DNA of 64,000 bases, taken from positions 63,600,728-63,664,727 of the forward strand of contig NC_088716.1 of assembly GCF_963576615.1 (NCBI RefSeq), read 5' to 3'. This document shows, one piece after another, positions 1 through 15,000 of this stretch. The position numbers and the translations under genes are program-made. Numbering within the stretch: position 1 is the first letter of the stretch; every line of letters starts with the position of its first letter. Origin of the DNA: Watersipora subatra (Eukaryota > Bryozoa > Gymnolaemata > Cheilostomatida > Watersiporidae). Under the pieces are notes generated by a model. It had not been told where the DNA came from. It searched no databases and worked only from the letters and a program-made list of their open reading frames with translations.

Positions 1-30
1 GAACTGCCTTGAATGGAGCCAAGATGGGAG
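1..30 (+). CDS. WDTC1: WDTC1 exon A (partial, WD40 blade)
   Basis: Encodes NCLEWSQDG from base 2, the conserved start of the first WD40 blade, then ends in phase 2 at a strong donor (GAG|GTGAGTG). The exon starts left of the window. Confidence 0.85.
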
Positions 31-3000
31 GTGAGTGAATGCTTTTCTACCTCACTGCATGCTTAGTATCTTATCGTCATAAACTGAACTATTGCTGACT
101 TAAAACAGCTGTATGATGCGTGTGACACATATCGATGCATTACTATGTAGATCGATAGTTGGGTAAACAAGAGTGGCTGTCAGAGACAGTCACACACATA
201 CATCCACAGTGTCTAGAGTATAAAATACGTACTCATATTTCACTTGTGAATATACAACTGCTGGTATTTTGTGATAGATGTGCTAGTTTAACTGCGCGTA
301 TTTTTCTTCTGAGCCTTTTAACCATAATCAAGTTTTGTCGATTTTAATCTTGAAACGTGGCAATTGGATCACCTCATACACCAAAAACAATCACAAATCA
401 TAGAAAAATACCGATACTTTTTTGATAAAATCTAATAAAACTTTGTGTAAGTTCATTTTTGATAGTTGATCAAGGGGAGATAACTTGATAGTTGATCAAG
501 GGCAGATAACTTGATAGTTGATCAAGGGCAGATAACTTGATAGTTGATCAAGGGGAGATAACTTGATAGTTGATCAAGGGCAGATATTTTGATAGTTGAT
601 CAAGGGCAGATAACTTGATAGTTGATCAAGGGCAGATAACTTGATAGTTGATCAAGGGCAGATAACTTGATAGTTGATCAAGGGCAGATAACTTGATAGT
701 TGATCAAGGGGAGATAACTTGATAGTTGATCAAGGGCAGATAACTTGATAGTTGATCAAGGGGAGATAACTTGATAGTTGATCAAGGGCAGATAACTTGA
801 TAGTTGATCAAGGGCAGATAACTTGATAGTTGATCAAGGGCAGATATTTTGATAGTTGATCAAGGGCAGATATTTTGATAGTTGATCAAGGGCAGATAAC
901 TTGATAGTTGATCAAGGGCAGATATTTTGATAGTTGATCAAGGGCAGATAACTTGATAGTTGATCAAGGGCAGATATTTTGATAGTTGATCAAGGGCAGA
1001 TAACTTGATAGTTGATCAAGGGCAGATATTTTGATAGTTGATCAAGGGCAGATATTTTGATAGTTGATCAAGGGCAGATATTTTGATAGTTGATCAAGGG
1101 CAGATAACTTGATAGTTGATCAAGGGGAGATATTTTGATAGTTGATCAAGGGCAGATATTTTGATAGTTGATCAAGGGCAGATAACTTGATAGTTGATCA
1201 AGGGCAGATATTTTGTCAAGTTTTGGTTAAGTATGACCATTATTATCAATATTTAACATCAGGAAAAATATAAAACTTCCAACAATCTTGTTCCTTACAA
1301 AATCTCAGTAAGTATGTAATTGGCTGCTTTTATACTTTTACTAAAACTTGGAGCAAGTACCTCATTGGCTGCTGTCATACTTTGATTGACAATTCTGCTA
1401 TATCACTAGGTGTATCTCTTTGTACTACTACATACATCATGTTACAGTGTTGACTGTAGCTTATCACTAGGTGTATCTCTTTGTACTCCTACATACATCA
1501 TGTTACAGTGTTGACTGTAGCTATATCACTAGGTGTATCTCTTTGTACTCCTACATACATCATGTTACAGTGTTGACTGTAGCTTATCATTAGGTGTGTC
1601 TCTTTGTACTACTACATACATCATGTTACAGTGTTGACTGTAGCTGTATCACTAGGTGTATCTCTTTGTACTACTACATACATCATGTTACAGTGTTGAC
1701 TGTAGCTTATCATTAAGTGTATCTCTTTGTACTACTACATACATGATGTTGTAGATTGCTAGCCAGTGGATCAGATGACTGTTCCATCATACTCTGGGCT
1801 GCACATGAGCATCGGAAGATCACTAAATTCCAGACCATACACTCAGGCAATCTGTTTTCTGTCAAGGTTGGTGTCAATTGATATACATTCCTTATTTCAT
1901 AAAAGATGCAACTTACCATTTAATGGAGATAGATTTCATCCATTTTTGTCTTGTTCTGTCTTATTTTTGGTTCACTCCACTTTTTGGTACACATTCAGAA
2001 ACTTGCCTAGTATTTTGCTACAAGTCTAAATATAATTAACTCTACATATTTGGGCCATTTCTTGTGAAGGGCTGTAAGCAGGACGCAAACTGTTGTGAGC
2101 GATTTTGTACAACCTGAGTAGTCTTGAATTACCTTCATTGTATACACGCTTGCATGTATATACACGCGTGCATGTATATACTCAATCTGCACGGTACTAT
2201 TGTCGGGAAGACAATTCCATAGACATAAGCTTGTGCAGAAGACAATAGCACACACTTTCCAATAACTAATAGTTCCCATAGTTCATCGCTGTCATTACTG
2301 TCATTGTTGCTGTCAAGGTGAGTCAGGAGCTATTTAGATATAACAAGCTTTGGTTATAGCGAGTCAGAAGTTAAAATAGGTAGATACAGCAAGGCTGGGT
2401 TATGGTGTGTCAGAAGTTAGGATAGGTAGATATAGCAAGGCTGGGTTATGGTGTGTCATGAGTTAGGATAGGTTGATACAGCAAGGCTGGGTTATGGTGT
2501 GTCAGAAGTTAGGATAGGTAGATATAGCAAGGCTGGGTTATGGTGTGTCATGAGTTAGGATAGGTTGATACAGCAAGGCTGGGTTATGGTGTGTCAGAAG
2601 TTAGGATAGGTAGATATAGCAAGGCTGGGTTATGGTGTGTCATGAGTTAGGATAGGTTGATACAGCAAGGCTGGGTTATGGTGTGTCAGAAGTTAGAATA
2701 GGTAGATATAGCAAGGCTGGGTTGTGGTGTGTCAGAAGTTAGGATAGGTTGATATAGCAAGGCTGGGTTATGGTGTGTCAGAAGTTAGGATAGGTTGATA
2801 TAGCAAGGCTGGGTTATGGTGTGTCAAAAGTTAGGATAGGTAGATATAGCAAGCCTGGATTATGGTGTGTCAAAAGTTAGGATAGGTAGATATAGCAAGC
2901 CTGGATTATGGTGTGTCAAGAGTTAATATAGGTTGATATAGCAAGGCTAGGTAATGGCGTCTCAAAAGTTAAGATAAGTATATGTAGATAAAATGAAGGC

Positions 3001-6000
3001 TAGCAGGTGTGACTCCTCACTTACTCTAGTTCCATAACTTACTGTCGATTATGTGCAGACCAATAGATCTCTGACAGGGGCAACAATTTGCTAGCGCCAT
3101 TGTCCAACTTTTCTTTATAAAATAAGTTAACATCAGTGAGCAATACACAGGGCTTTTGTAAGATTATGGTAAGATCACTTTTTGTGATAACCTTTACATG
3201 GCAATTTATCTTTAAACACTCACTTCATGGTTTTGTCAAAACTTGGATCACAGGCCTAATTTCCTCAGCTAGGAAGGCATGGAACCTTTGAAATATGGAG
3301 TCCTAGTTTTATTTTCACTTTGATTTTCAGTTTATGCCACGAAGCGGAAACAGGCTGGTAGCGGTGAGTTCTGGAGATTCCAAGATAAGTCTTGTTGATG
3401 TAGAGGCTAGGAGGACTCTTCACACATTTACTAACCACAGAAACAGGGTGAAACGCTTGGCTGTGGCTGAAGATGAACCTCATCTGCTTTTCAGTGCTAG
3501 TGAGGATGGCACAGTCATGTAGGTGTCTGTACTAGTGAGGATGGCACAGTCATGTAGGTTTCTGTACTAGTGAGGATGGCACAGTCATGTATGTTTCTGT
3601 ACTAGTGAGGATGGCACAGTCATGTAGGTGTCTGTACTAGTGAGGATGGCACAGTCATGTAGGTGTCTGTGCTAGTGAGGATGGCACAGTCATGTAGGTT
3701 TCTGTACTAGTGAGGATGGCACAGTCATGTAGGTTTCTGTACTAGTGAGGATGGCACAGTCATGTAGGTTTCTGTACTAGTGAGGATGGCACAGTCATGT
3801 AGGTTTCTGTACTAGTGAGGATGGCACAGTCATGTAGGTTTCTGTACTAGTGAGGATGGCACAGTCATGTAGGTTTCTGTACTAGTGAGGATGGCACAGT
3901 CATGTAGGTTTCTGTACTAGTGAGGATGGCACAGTCATGTAGGTTTCTGTACTAGGGAGGATGACACATTCATGTAGGTTTCTGTACGAGAAAGTACTTT
4001 TGATAATATGATAAACATAAAGAAGTATTCTTGTCTTAGTTGTAGGCATGCACCAGTTTTTCTTATCGAAACTTGGATTTTTGTTCTCGCTGGTAACGAT
4101 TATTTGTTCTGGCTTGCCTCGCATGTCGCACTCATTGATGCATATATAACTTGCAGGCAGTTTGATCTTCGATGTTCTGAGAAGTATGCAAAAGACAATG
4201 CAGACTGTGTACTCATCGACCACACCCGCTACCAAGGGCCACAGGCTGAAGCTAAGTGTCTCGCTATTTGCCCTACAAGGACTGTACTGTTGGCGGTTGG
4301 CTGCTCTGATCCATATGTTCGTCTGTATGATCGCCGCATGCTGCACTGCACTCCTACACCCAGGAGTGAAACTTCTGATGAAACTCGTATGGACTATGAA
4401 ATTTCATCTGATTGTGTCCGGTACTTTGTACCAGGTGAGCTTTCAATACAACTACTCTCGCTATTGCTAGGTTTTGCACTAGTAGAAGTAGGAGAGATGA
4501 GAGCACTGAGTTTGACGCTTTGGTAATTAGGGAGTCTCTAATTAGTATAATGGAGGTCTTACAAACATGTTACAAGAGTTGAAGAAAGGAGGGTTCAGCG
4601 GTTTGAACATGTGGAGAATATGGGGGGAGGGCGGAGTGTCGGTAGATGTTGGAGATGGACGCTGTATATAAGCTGATGAATGTCGTCAGAGAATATATAG
4701 AGAGCGTTTCAAACTAGGAGACTGCAAACAAGTTGTTTGAGATATATGAATTGCCATAGCAACCTTAAAGGTTGACTTGCAACAAAATTCACATTAGTTA
4801 TTTGGTATCAAAAGATTCACCATGTCTTACTCTGTTGTGTTGTAAGTGCCAAATATGTGGAAATGTGATTACAAGCTCTTAAAAGCTCAAAAACGAAAAG
4901 CCGTCGTAGATTATAATCTCTTTATTTCGATGACGTAACCACGAAATTTGGTTATCGTCTTGTCACGTATGTTCTCACGTGAATTGAAAGGCTAATACAA
5001 AGCTCAATATAAAACTTATCGTTGTACTAGTTTATGACAAACACTTCGGGTTTTACCGAGGACTCCGTATCAACTATAGATGCTCGCTACTTTACAGTTT
5101 TGTTTCGGCCTGGTCTAATTGGCAAGTCGTTCTCTGATCATGTGACCCAATACTTCGCAAATAATTTTTGCAGCACTTTTCGATTATCACAGGTGATCAA
5201 CAGGCTCGTCATGATTATCAGACAATGATATGTACTCCTTCGAGGTAAGGTTAAAATGTTTAATGAATTTTTACGGTAAGTCATAAGATATCACTGCTGA
5301 AAGTGACAGCATTACGATGACGATAAAACAGACGCATAAGAACAATAGACATAGTTTTATTGAATGCGTGAAGTATATTTGTGAAAATATTTCGACGAAT
5401 AAGATTGCATGAAAGTGTAAACAGAAACCATCTCTCACAACTACATCACATTTGAACCGTTTTGGAAAAGGAATCCAAACTACGGCGGTCTCGTGGGGCT
5501 GCGATTTCTGATCGTTTTTTAGCTTTTAAGAGCTTGTAATCACCTTTCCACATATTTGGCGCTTACAACACAACAGAGTAAGACATGGTGAATCTTTTCA
5601 TATCAAATAACTGTAATGTGAATTTTGTTGCAAGTCAACCTTTAACTAGTGACCAACTTGAAGTTTTGGTAGAAAATGTGCACATTTTCTATGTAACCGG
5701 AGAATAGATTCTCTTCTTGCTGCTCGTTGTCTGTCATCTTTGGCATATAAATACTCATTTCAGCATCAACTCGATCCGTATAACTACTCACTGCAGCATC
5801 AACTAGATCCGTATAACTGCTCACTGCAGCATCAACTCGATCCGTATAACTACTCACCGCAGCATCAACTCGATCCGTATAACTACTCACTGCAGCATCA
5901 ACTCGATCCGTATAACTACTCACTGCAGCATCAACTCGATCCGTATAACTACTCACTGCAGCATCAACTCGATTCCTGATTGCTTTTGTATGCTACTTAA

Positions 6001-9000
6001 TTTTTATAGTATTCTATGCAGTGTTTAAAAGTGGTTACCAAGCTTTTCTGTACCACTAATATTATGTACCAAGATTAGCAATCATATGCACTTGCATATT
6101 GTTTGTAAGATTTCCTTACTGTACAGCAATATAATAAGTATGATATATATATGTGTGTGGATATTAATATATATATATTTATATATATATAAATCTGAGT
6201 GTTTGTCTGTCATCTGTCATTAAGCTATTAAAATCTAGGAACAACAAATCTTCTTAGAATTGAATTGACATTGAAACTACCAATTGTGCAAACGAGCGCG
6301 CTAACCGCTACCATGTCTTTGGAATACTATAGAATAGTTGTGCGCATACTTATGCAGTACTTGTGAAAATACTATTGGTTACTGCTAGTGTGCTTGAAGA
6401 TCATGATTGCATGAGAGATCGTCACGTGTAACGATTATAAGCAGACTTATAAGGAAAAGCTGGCTTCAGTTGGACGGACATGGCCCTTATTATTGTAAGC
6501 TTAAGTTACTAGGTTCAGTTACTCTAAGTCATTGGGTAATTATTTTATTACCTGGGCAATGACCGGCAATCACCAAGTATATTTATGTATATATATACTG
6601 GCAGAATGCTTGACGTTGCCCAGGTAATAAAAAAGTCTTTGCATAAAAAATTAATTTTTATATAACATACCCTACAGGATGAATTTATTCGCGGAGTTGT
6701 ATTTCGCGAAAATTGTTTTTTCATGCATATTCGCGGATGAATTTATTCGCGGCTGAAACCTGCCACCCTCTAGGAAAAGTTAACTCTATTGCGGCTAGTA
6801 ATAGTTATTCCTACGCATGCGCACACCGCGCGTTCCGGTTTATATTTAGCTTACAACTGCGAGGTGATCATGCTATTCTACGGTAAACAATTTTTGCTGC
6901 GTCCAGAGGTTTTCACGGATATTCATCGCTTTGGAGGCCTTTGATAAGCCAACAAATTGTGGTAAGTAATGAGTTTTTTACATCTACTAAATTAGTTGAA
7001 TTTTATTTTGGTTCTTCGGTAAAACGCAATACTAATTTTTTCCATCCCTACTGTTTCATTATTTGTTTTAGTGTGAGAGAGAGATTTTTCATCATACACC
7101 GAAGAACAATGATTGCAAGGGTGGTAGATGTCATTCTTAGAAGATCACCAATCATTCAGGGAGGTCTGGAAATTGAGGTTGAAGTGACCGCAGCTACTTA
7201 CGAGAAGAATATATCTGTTTTTAAAAAGGAACAAAAACGCCTTTACGAGCACAAATCTTTGGCCAACCGGCAGAACTTTGCAATAGTAAGCCACGAGGAG
7301 AGTTCTGATGATAACTTCCTTACCAGCCATGTAGTAGCGAGAGAATCGCCTTCAACACCTACCCAAGACAGTGACAGCGACAGAGCTGCTATTACCAAAA
7401 TAACTAGTCAGAAAGCACCATTACACGCTAGTATTCACATATCAAGAGTACCAGTTTAATTTTATTGCTAGACAACCGCCATATGGACTAAACTGTTTAT
7501 ATTTATTCCATTCATCGTTTGTAAAATTTTATTTGTATTTGATATATTTTATTTGTACACTCAAGTTTGTAATAAATTATAATATATCTATACATGAAAT
7601 AAAATATATAATTTAATCATGTTTGCTACAGCGATATCAAGGAGTTGTTGTCGATGAAGGGGTCTAGGTTGACTGGTTGCCTCTCTGCCAATATTCTTGC
7701 CTTGATGAATATTACTACTTGTCTCTAGTTTTCGTAATCGGAGTAGGTTGTTTCATTCTCAATCTGCAGTAAACACAAAAAAGAAAATATATTACCGAGT
7801 GTTGAGGAAGTACAAAAACAATAGCTGAAGTATTTGATGAAAGCGATCAGTTTTTAAACAAAAGAATTAACTAATGCAGTTAATTATGGAAAAACGTATC
7901 TGCACTGCAAATCAAATACATACCATAATGTCCAGATCAGAATCATGATCGTCCTTGACTTCGGTATTAGAGATTTATGGAGTTGATTCTAATGCAAAAA
8001 GACTAGGAGAGCTTTTTTGCTATGCTGAAGCCATGCCGAATAACTTGTAAAAACCTTGAATAATTTTGTAAAGCTTGACGCAATGGCAATAAAGCTCGAA
8101 GCCTGGCGATGATTTTAAAGAAGTTTTGGAACTCGGCTACGTTTAGTACTTCTGCCTCGCGGCTATTTTCGCGATGACGCCATTCTGCATATCTTGTGAC
8201 AACCTCGAATAATTTTGTAAATAAATGTGATGCATTGTCAATGGTGTTAGCTCAAAGCTCAGGCAATGATTTTAAAAATGTTTTGGAACTCAATTACGTT
8301 TAGTATTTACATTAAAAACTAGGCTAGCGACTAGTTTTCAATTTGATGCAGTAGTTATTCTCTCTTGTGATTAAAAATAGAACTAATTATTCACTGAATT
8401 TAATAATTCGCAGGATTGACTGTTTGCGAAATGCGAATTTTTATGACCAACGAATATTTTCATCCTGTAGGGTATACAACAGTTACCACTCTCACTTTCA
8501 AACTTCATATCATGAGAAAAGTATTTTGTGTAGTTGAAATAAATTAGGAGACAAAATAAAACAACTGTAAAGGTGTTTAAATGTAAATGTAAAATAATTA
8601 GCAAGTCATGGCTGAATAAAATCTGTTTTGTTACAATTACAATGAAAAATGATTTGATATACAATTACAGCATATGATTTTAATTCGTTTCAGTGCTGGC
8701 ATCGTAAAGCCAAAATGTCGTATAGAGTTGTATTATAGAAACCCATAGTAATTATCTAGTGCAAACACCCCCTGGTAAAAATCAAAATTTTATATACGTA
8801 TTGCTCATATTAAAAATTTATCACAAAACAATATGTTAACCTTAGTAATTATAGTTACCTACAGTATATTTAGTGTATTTAGTGGTTATGATCTGCAATA
8901 AAATGTAACATTACAATGTACTATGTGCAGTACGTACATTGGGAGTTCTTACCTTTGAGACAGATGTGTAACATAAACATTGAATTTAACTTCAATGAAT

Positions 9001-12000
9001 TTAGCTTACTAAACACATACTTAAAGCTGAGTTTAGTAAGTATTTTACTAAACTTCAACTTTGTCATTGGCTAAAATTTAAATCGGTTCTCTGTTTTCGA
9101 TTTCGTTTTCACTATAACTTATAACGAATAACACGAAACTGAGATAGCGAGCATTGTATCTCTTTCAGGCGTTGTGGAAGGGATTTTGGCAAAATTCATC
9201 GGCATTTTCGTTGTTTTGTTGGGATCAGGACACCGCCTGACAAATTGTAATTTTGAGAGACTTTTTTGTAGATATCGTATAATGGAAAAGGTTGCAGAAA
9301 TTTCGTCCTCAGTTACGAAAACGAAAAAACATCATGTTCCATATACTAAGAGGGAAAAAATCATATAACAGAAGCATCGTAACCCGAGAGTGCACTGTGT
9401 AAATTAATAATTTATCATGTTCAATCGTGCAAAGGATATACAGTATATGGTACAAGTGATATACAGTATACGGTACAAGTGATATACAGTATATGGTACA
9501 AGTGATATACAGTATATAGTACGAGTGATATACAGTATATGGTACAAGTGATATACAGTATATAGTATGCGTGATATACAGTATATAGTACAAGTGATAT
9601 ACAGTATATGGTACAAGTGATATACAGTATATGGTACAAGTGATATACAGTATATAGTACGAGTGATATACAGTATATGGTACAAGTGATATACAGTATA
9701 TAGTACAAGTGATATACAGTATATGGTACGAGTGATATACAGTATATGGTACGAGTGATATACAGTATATGGTACGAGTGATACACAGTATATGGTACGA
9801 GTGATATACAGTATATGGTACAAGTGATATACAGTATATGGTACAAGTGATATACAGCATATAGTACGAGTGATATACAGTATATGGTACAAGTGATATA
9901 CAGTATATAGTATGCGTGATATACAGTATATAGTACAAGTGATATACAGTATATGGTACAAGTGATATACAGTATATAGTACAAGTGATATACAGTATAT
10001 AGTACGAGTGATATACAGTATATGGTACGAGTGATATACAGCATACTGTACGAGTGATATACAGTATATGGTACAAGTGATATACAGTATATGGTACGAG
10101 TGATATACAGTATTTGGTACGAGTGATATACAGTATACGGTACGAGTGATATACAGTATATGGCACGAGTGATATACAGTATATGGTACGAGTGATATAC
10201 AGTATACGGTACGAGTGATATACAGTATACGGTACGAGTGATATACAGTATACGGTACGAGTGATATACAGTTTATGGTACGAGTGATATACAGTATATG
10301 GTACGAGTGATATACAGTATATAGTACGAGTGATATACAGTATACAGTACGAGTGATATACAGTATACGGTACAAGTGATATACAGTATACGGTACGAGT
10401 GATATACAGTATACGGTACGAGTGATATGCAGTATATGGTACGAGTGATGTACAGTATATAGTACGAGTGATATACAGTATACGGTACGAGTGATATACA
10501 GTATATGGTACGAGTGATGGGTGTGATAATTGTTAGTAGACTTGCGATTTGAATGTCGCAAGTTCATATCCAGTACGAAGGTGATTTTTCATTGCTAAAT
10601 CTTTATCACTATAACTGGACAGATGAACAAAAGACAAACTTTAAGATTTATGTATATAGATATAATATATATATATATTATATCTATATACATAAATATA
10701 TATATAATATATATATTATATCTATATACATAAATATATATATAATATATATATATTATATCTATATACATAAATATATATATAATATATATATATTATA
10801 TCTATATACATAAATATATGTATAATATATATTATATCTATATGCATAAATATATATAATATATATATATTTATGTATATAATATATATTATATAGATAT
10901 ATAGATATTATCCCACGACCAAACGAGCGGAAGCCAAGTTGGGAGTTTTTATGATAAATGCATGTGCACACAACTTACGAAAATTATTCATCAACAATGA
11001 GACGAACCCTTGTTTGAAAATTTCATCAACAAATTTAACCATCGTTTTGTAGATTAGTTAAAGTATAATAACGATACAAAACACATATAGGCCAATTTAA
11101 ATATGTTACCAAGTCTTTGTAAATTATCGAAATTCTCTAAAAACTTACCCATCTGATCGGATTATACACAAATAGACAGATTTATTAGGACGAAAATCGT
11201 CACAAAACACTTGAAAAGCTTGGTTTAATAAAAGTTAAGACCGGAAATTGAAACGGTGGTCGACAGATAATAGAACGATCAAGTCGTGCGCATTTCGCGA
11301 AAAAATAACGTGCACTTTTCACCAGTCTATAGCATTGTCGAATTGCCGAAGGTTTTGGCAATTAACATAGGAGTACAGAAATCGTTTCATTTTTTGCCGA
11401 TTTCAGTTTTTTCATTTTCTTATGAGATTATTACAATAATTGATTATAAGTTTGGATGACTACAGAACAATGACTGCGTAGTACAGATTTTCTAAAAATC
11501 TAACGCAGTGTAAGTAAAGGGAATGACGATGATATTTTTTCTAACGGTTCTAATGAGATTGTTACAATAATTAATTATAAGTTTGGATGACTACAGAACA
11601 ATGACTACGTAGTACAGGTTTTCTAAAAATCTATATAAATATCACAACTTCGTGATATTGATAGCTATGACGTTTTGAAATGTAAACAAAATTGTGCATT
11701 GGTTTTATATTATTACTACATTAATAGTATTGGTTATTCTAATAATATCAGTGCATTTTGCTTCTAATATTGGCCAATATTGCATTTCTCTTTTTGCAGG
11801 AGGAGAGATATAAACATATAATCTTTCCCTTTCGTTATTGCTATTCGTTGTATATAATAACACCCACACCCAGTACATTACAGCTACCATTGCAGTTATC
11901 CTATTTGGCTGCTAATATTGCATTTCTCAACCATCAGTACCCTTTCTTTTTTCCAATATCACTTTGGTCAGGGGCTGTATGACAGTGGAATTTCTAGTAT

Positions 12001-15000
12001 ATATAATATATATATAATATCTATACATATATTATATATATATAAATCTCAAAGTTTGTTATTTGTCATCACCTGTCTGCCCAGCTATAGCTATTATAAT
12101 CTTCAAATGAAAAGCTCGTTTCGTACTTGATTTGAACTCATGAAGATTGCAACCGCAAGTTTCTAAACGCACATCTAACCACAAGGTTATGCAGTTCTTA
12201 CAATTCTATTACTCTTAGAATATTCTGTATACCCCTTTTTTCGATTGCACGCTAAATGATGAATTAATGAATACGTTGCACCCAGGGGTTAAGTTTATCA
12301 TAAAATATTTTCTTCCTAACTCTATGAAATACGATGGTTTTCCGTCCTCGCCATACTATGATGAATTTGTTTTCCGCCATACAGAACAACAAAAACTTCT
12401 CTCGAAATAAAAATTTGGTAATTTTTTTTACTGATTACGATGAAATAGCAAAAATGTCAATATGTTATATGCGAAATACCTCCCACAACTCCGGAAAGAG
12501 ATATACGTTGCTCGCTATTTCAGTTCAGCATTTATTGGTTACGGTAAAAACAGATTCGTAAACACATAAGTGATGAAATTTTAGTTAAAAGTTTGAAGTT
12601 TAGTAAAATACATACCAAAACTTCCTTCAAGTATGTCTTTAGTAAATTGCATTCATTTAAGTTAGATTCAGCATTTATGTTACACGTCTCTCTCGAAGGT
12701 AAGAACTCTCCACAGTATGTGCTGCACAAAATACGTTGTAATGTTACCTCTTTTGCAGATCATAACTACTAAATAAACTAAAGTTATTGTAAGTAAATAT
12801 AGTTACTAAGGTTAACATTGTTTTATTACTAATTTTCAATGATAATGATTTTTACCAGGAGGTTTTTGCATTAGATAGTTACTATGGGTTTCTATACCAC
12901 TCTGTACAATATTTTCGCCTTATGATGTCAACACTGAAACGAGTTACAATCTTTTAATTGTATACTAATTAATTTTTCATTGTAATTGTAGCAAAACACA
13001 CTATATTTAACCATCACTTGCTAATGATTTCACATTTACATTTAAACACTTTTACAGTTTTATTTTTTCTCCTAATTTATTTCAACAACACGCTTCTTTC
13101 ATGATATGAAACTTAAAAGTTACAGTTGATTGAAAAAGTTTGAAAACCTTTACAGTTGTTTTATTTTTTCTCCAAACTCATTTGAATGCACAAAGAACAC
13201 TTTTCTAATGATATGAAGTTTAAAAGTTAGAATGATAAATGTTGTATACGTTAAATAAAAATAAATTTTCTGTTCAAAGGCTTTTCTATTACCCGGGCAA
13301 TGCTGAGCATTTATCTAGTATATGTATGTATATGTGTGTGTCATATCAGGGATCAGCATCATCATTCCAGTACACTGAGACATCTGTACAAATACACTGA
13401 TACATCGGTATAAGTACACTGATACATCTGTACAAGTAAACTGATACATCTGTACAATTAAACTGTGATACATCTGTACAAGTACACTATGACACATCTG
13501 TACAAGTAAACTGATACATCTGTACAAGGAACTGATACATCTGTACAATTAAACTGTGATACATCTGTACAAGTAGACTATGACAGATCTGTACTAGTGC
13601 TGCGTGATAGAGCTATATCATTCGATGTGACGATATATTTCAGTGGATGATTTTATATTGGGTCCGTTTTCAAATCGATATGAATATCGAAGCCGATATT
13701 TTATCGAAATATCGGCGTATTTTATTTTGCAAAACTGGGGTTGTCCATTCTCTTTATTGTAAAGAGAGGACAACTCTTGTTTTTCAACTGATATTAATAC
13801 AGTCATACTTCAACTTACGAGCTTAATGTGTTCCGAGACTGAGCTTGTATGTTAATTTGCTCGCATGTTGGTGCAATTTATTTATATATAGAACAATTAA
13901 ATATTTATTGATTGGTTTCCATACTCTAAAAATGCAAATAAAACACTCAAAACAAGATATTGTAACAGAAAGAACATGTTGGTTATTGCCCTAACTTACC
14001 ACATGCTTTCAAAAAGCAACAAATAAAAAATAATGCAAGGAAATGTGATTAATTAAAATGTAAAATTAAATACATACAATAGCAGCTAAAGCTAGCATTT
14101 TCCAGGGAGGGAGATATAAGTTATTCTTCATTACGACAGTTGACTTTGATAAATCTGGATTTTATCAATGTCTTAACAGACAAACTTAGAAGTAAACCTA
14201 AAAGCAAACTTTCATTTTCAACTTAACGTAATTAAAACCGGGAACGGTTTTAAAAACGGGAATTAAAGTTTCTTCGGCGTTCATAGTTTGAAGTTTCTCG
14301 CTGGTTAGCTAATTTTTCCTTTGTTTCGCTTTCACGACCAGCCGGCCGTCTTAAGATAAACCTATATAAGGACGTTTGCCTTTGTCGCCCTTTCAATATG
14401 TTGCGATTAGGACGAACACAGGTGTCGTCACAAAGGGTTAATGCACGACCACTAGCCAACTTGTCTGAATGTCTATTTTTATAGTTTTGCTAATTTTGAT
14501 AGATAGCACCCGGCCTTTTCACATAGCATCGTTTCAGTGTGCTTTCACCGGCCAATTGTTTATCTTTTATCCAATGTCTGAGCAGTCTCTCCATCAGCGG
14601 TCGTGAAGATCGCTGTGCCGTTGATAAACTATCGTTAGTCCTTTTGCGAACTAAATGCCCTGAATATATTCCTTCTGTTTGATAATTGTGGATGTATTTC
14701 TGTCAAATTGCTGGCTAGCTCAATCATGCATATATATTTCGCATATTTTTCAATAGTTTCCCGTTTAATATCAACTGTTATCATTTGCTTTTTCTTTGAA
14801 TTATTTTTCATTTTACTGGCAAACTTTCGGTCAACCCACAGTACCTTTAATTCACATAATTCTGCACTGAAAATCGCGCACAAAAAACACGATACGAAAG
14901 TATAACCTGAGCAGTTAAAAAATGCAGAGTGATGCTGTTCTCATAAAACACCTCCGGCATACTTGGCAAGTGACTCACGTGCTCGTATCTCAAACATGGC

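Noticed and set aside
457..1214. CRISPR-like array
   Set aside because: Direct tandem repeats with no unique spacers; the genome is an animal. The same holds for all other arrays.
3900..4346. 148-codon minus-strand frame
   Set aside because: Antisense to WDTC1 exon D, which is well supported on the plus strand by homology and splice sites.
9309..10567. Long minus-strand open frames of YHSYHILYITRT-type repeats
   Set aside because: They are the 23-bp minisatellite read in all three frames. No start context, splice signal or unique sequence.
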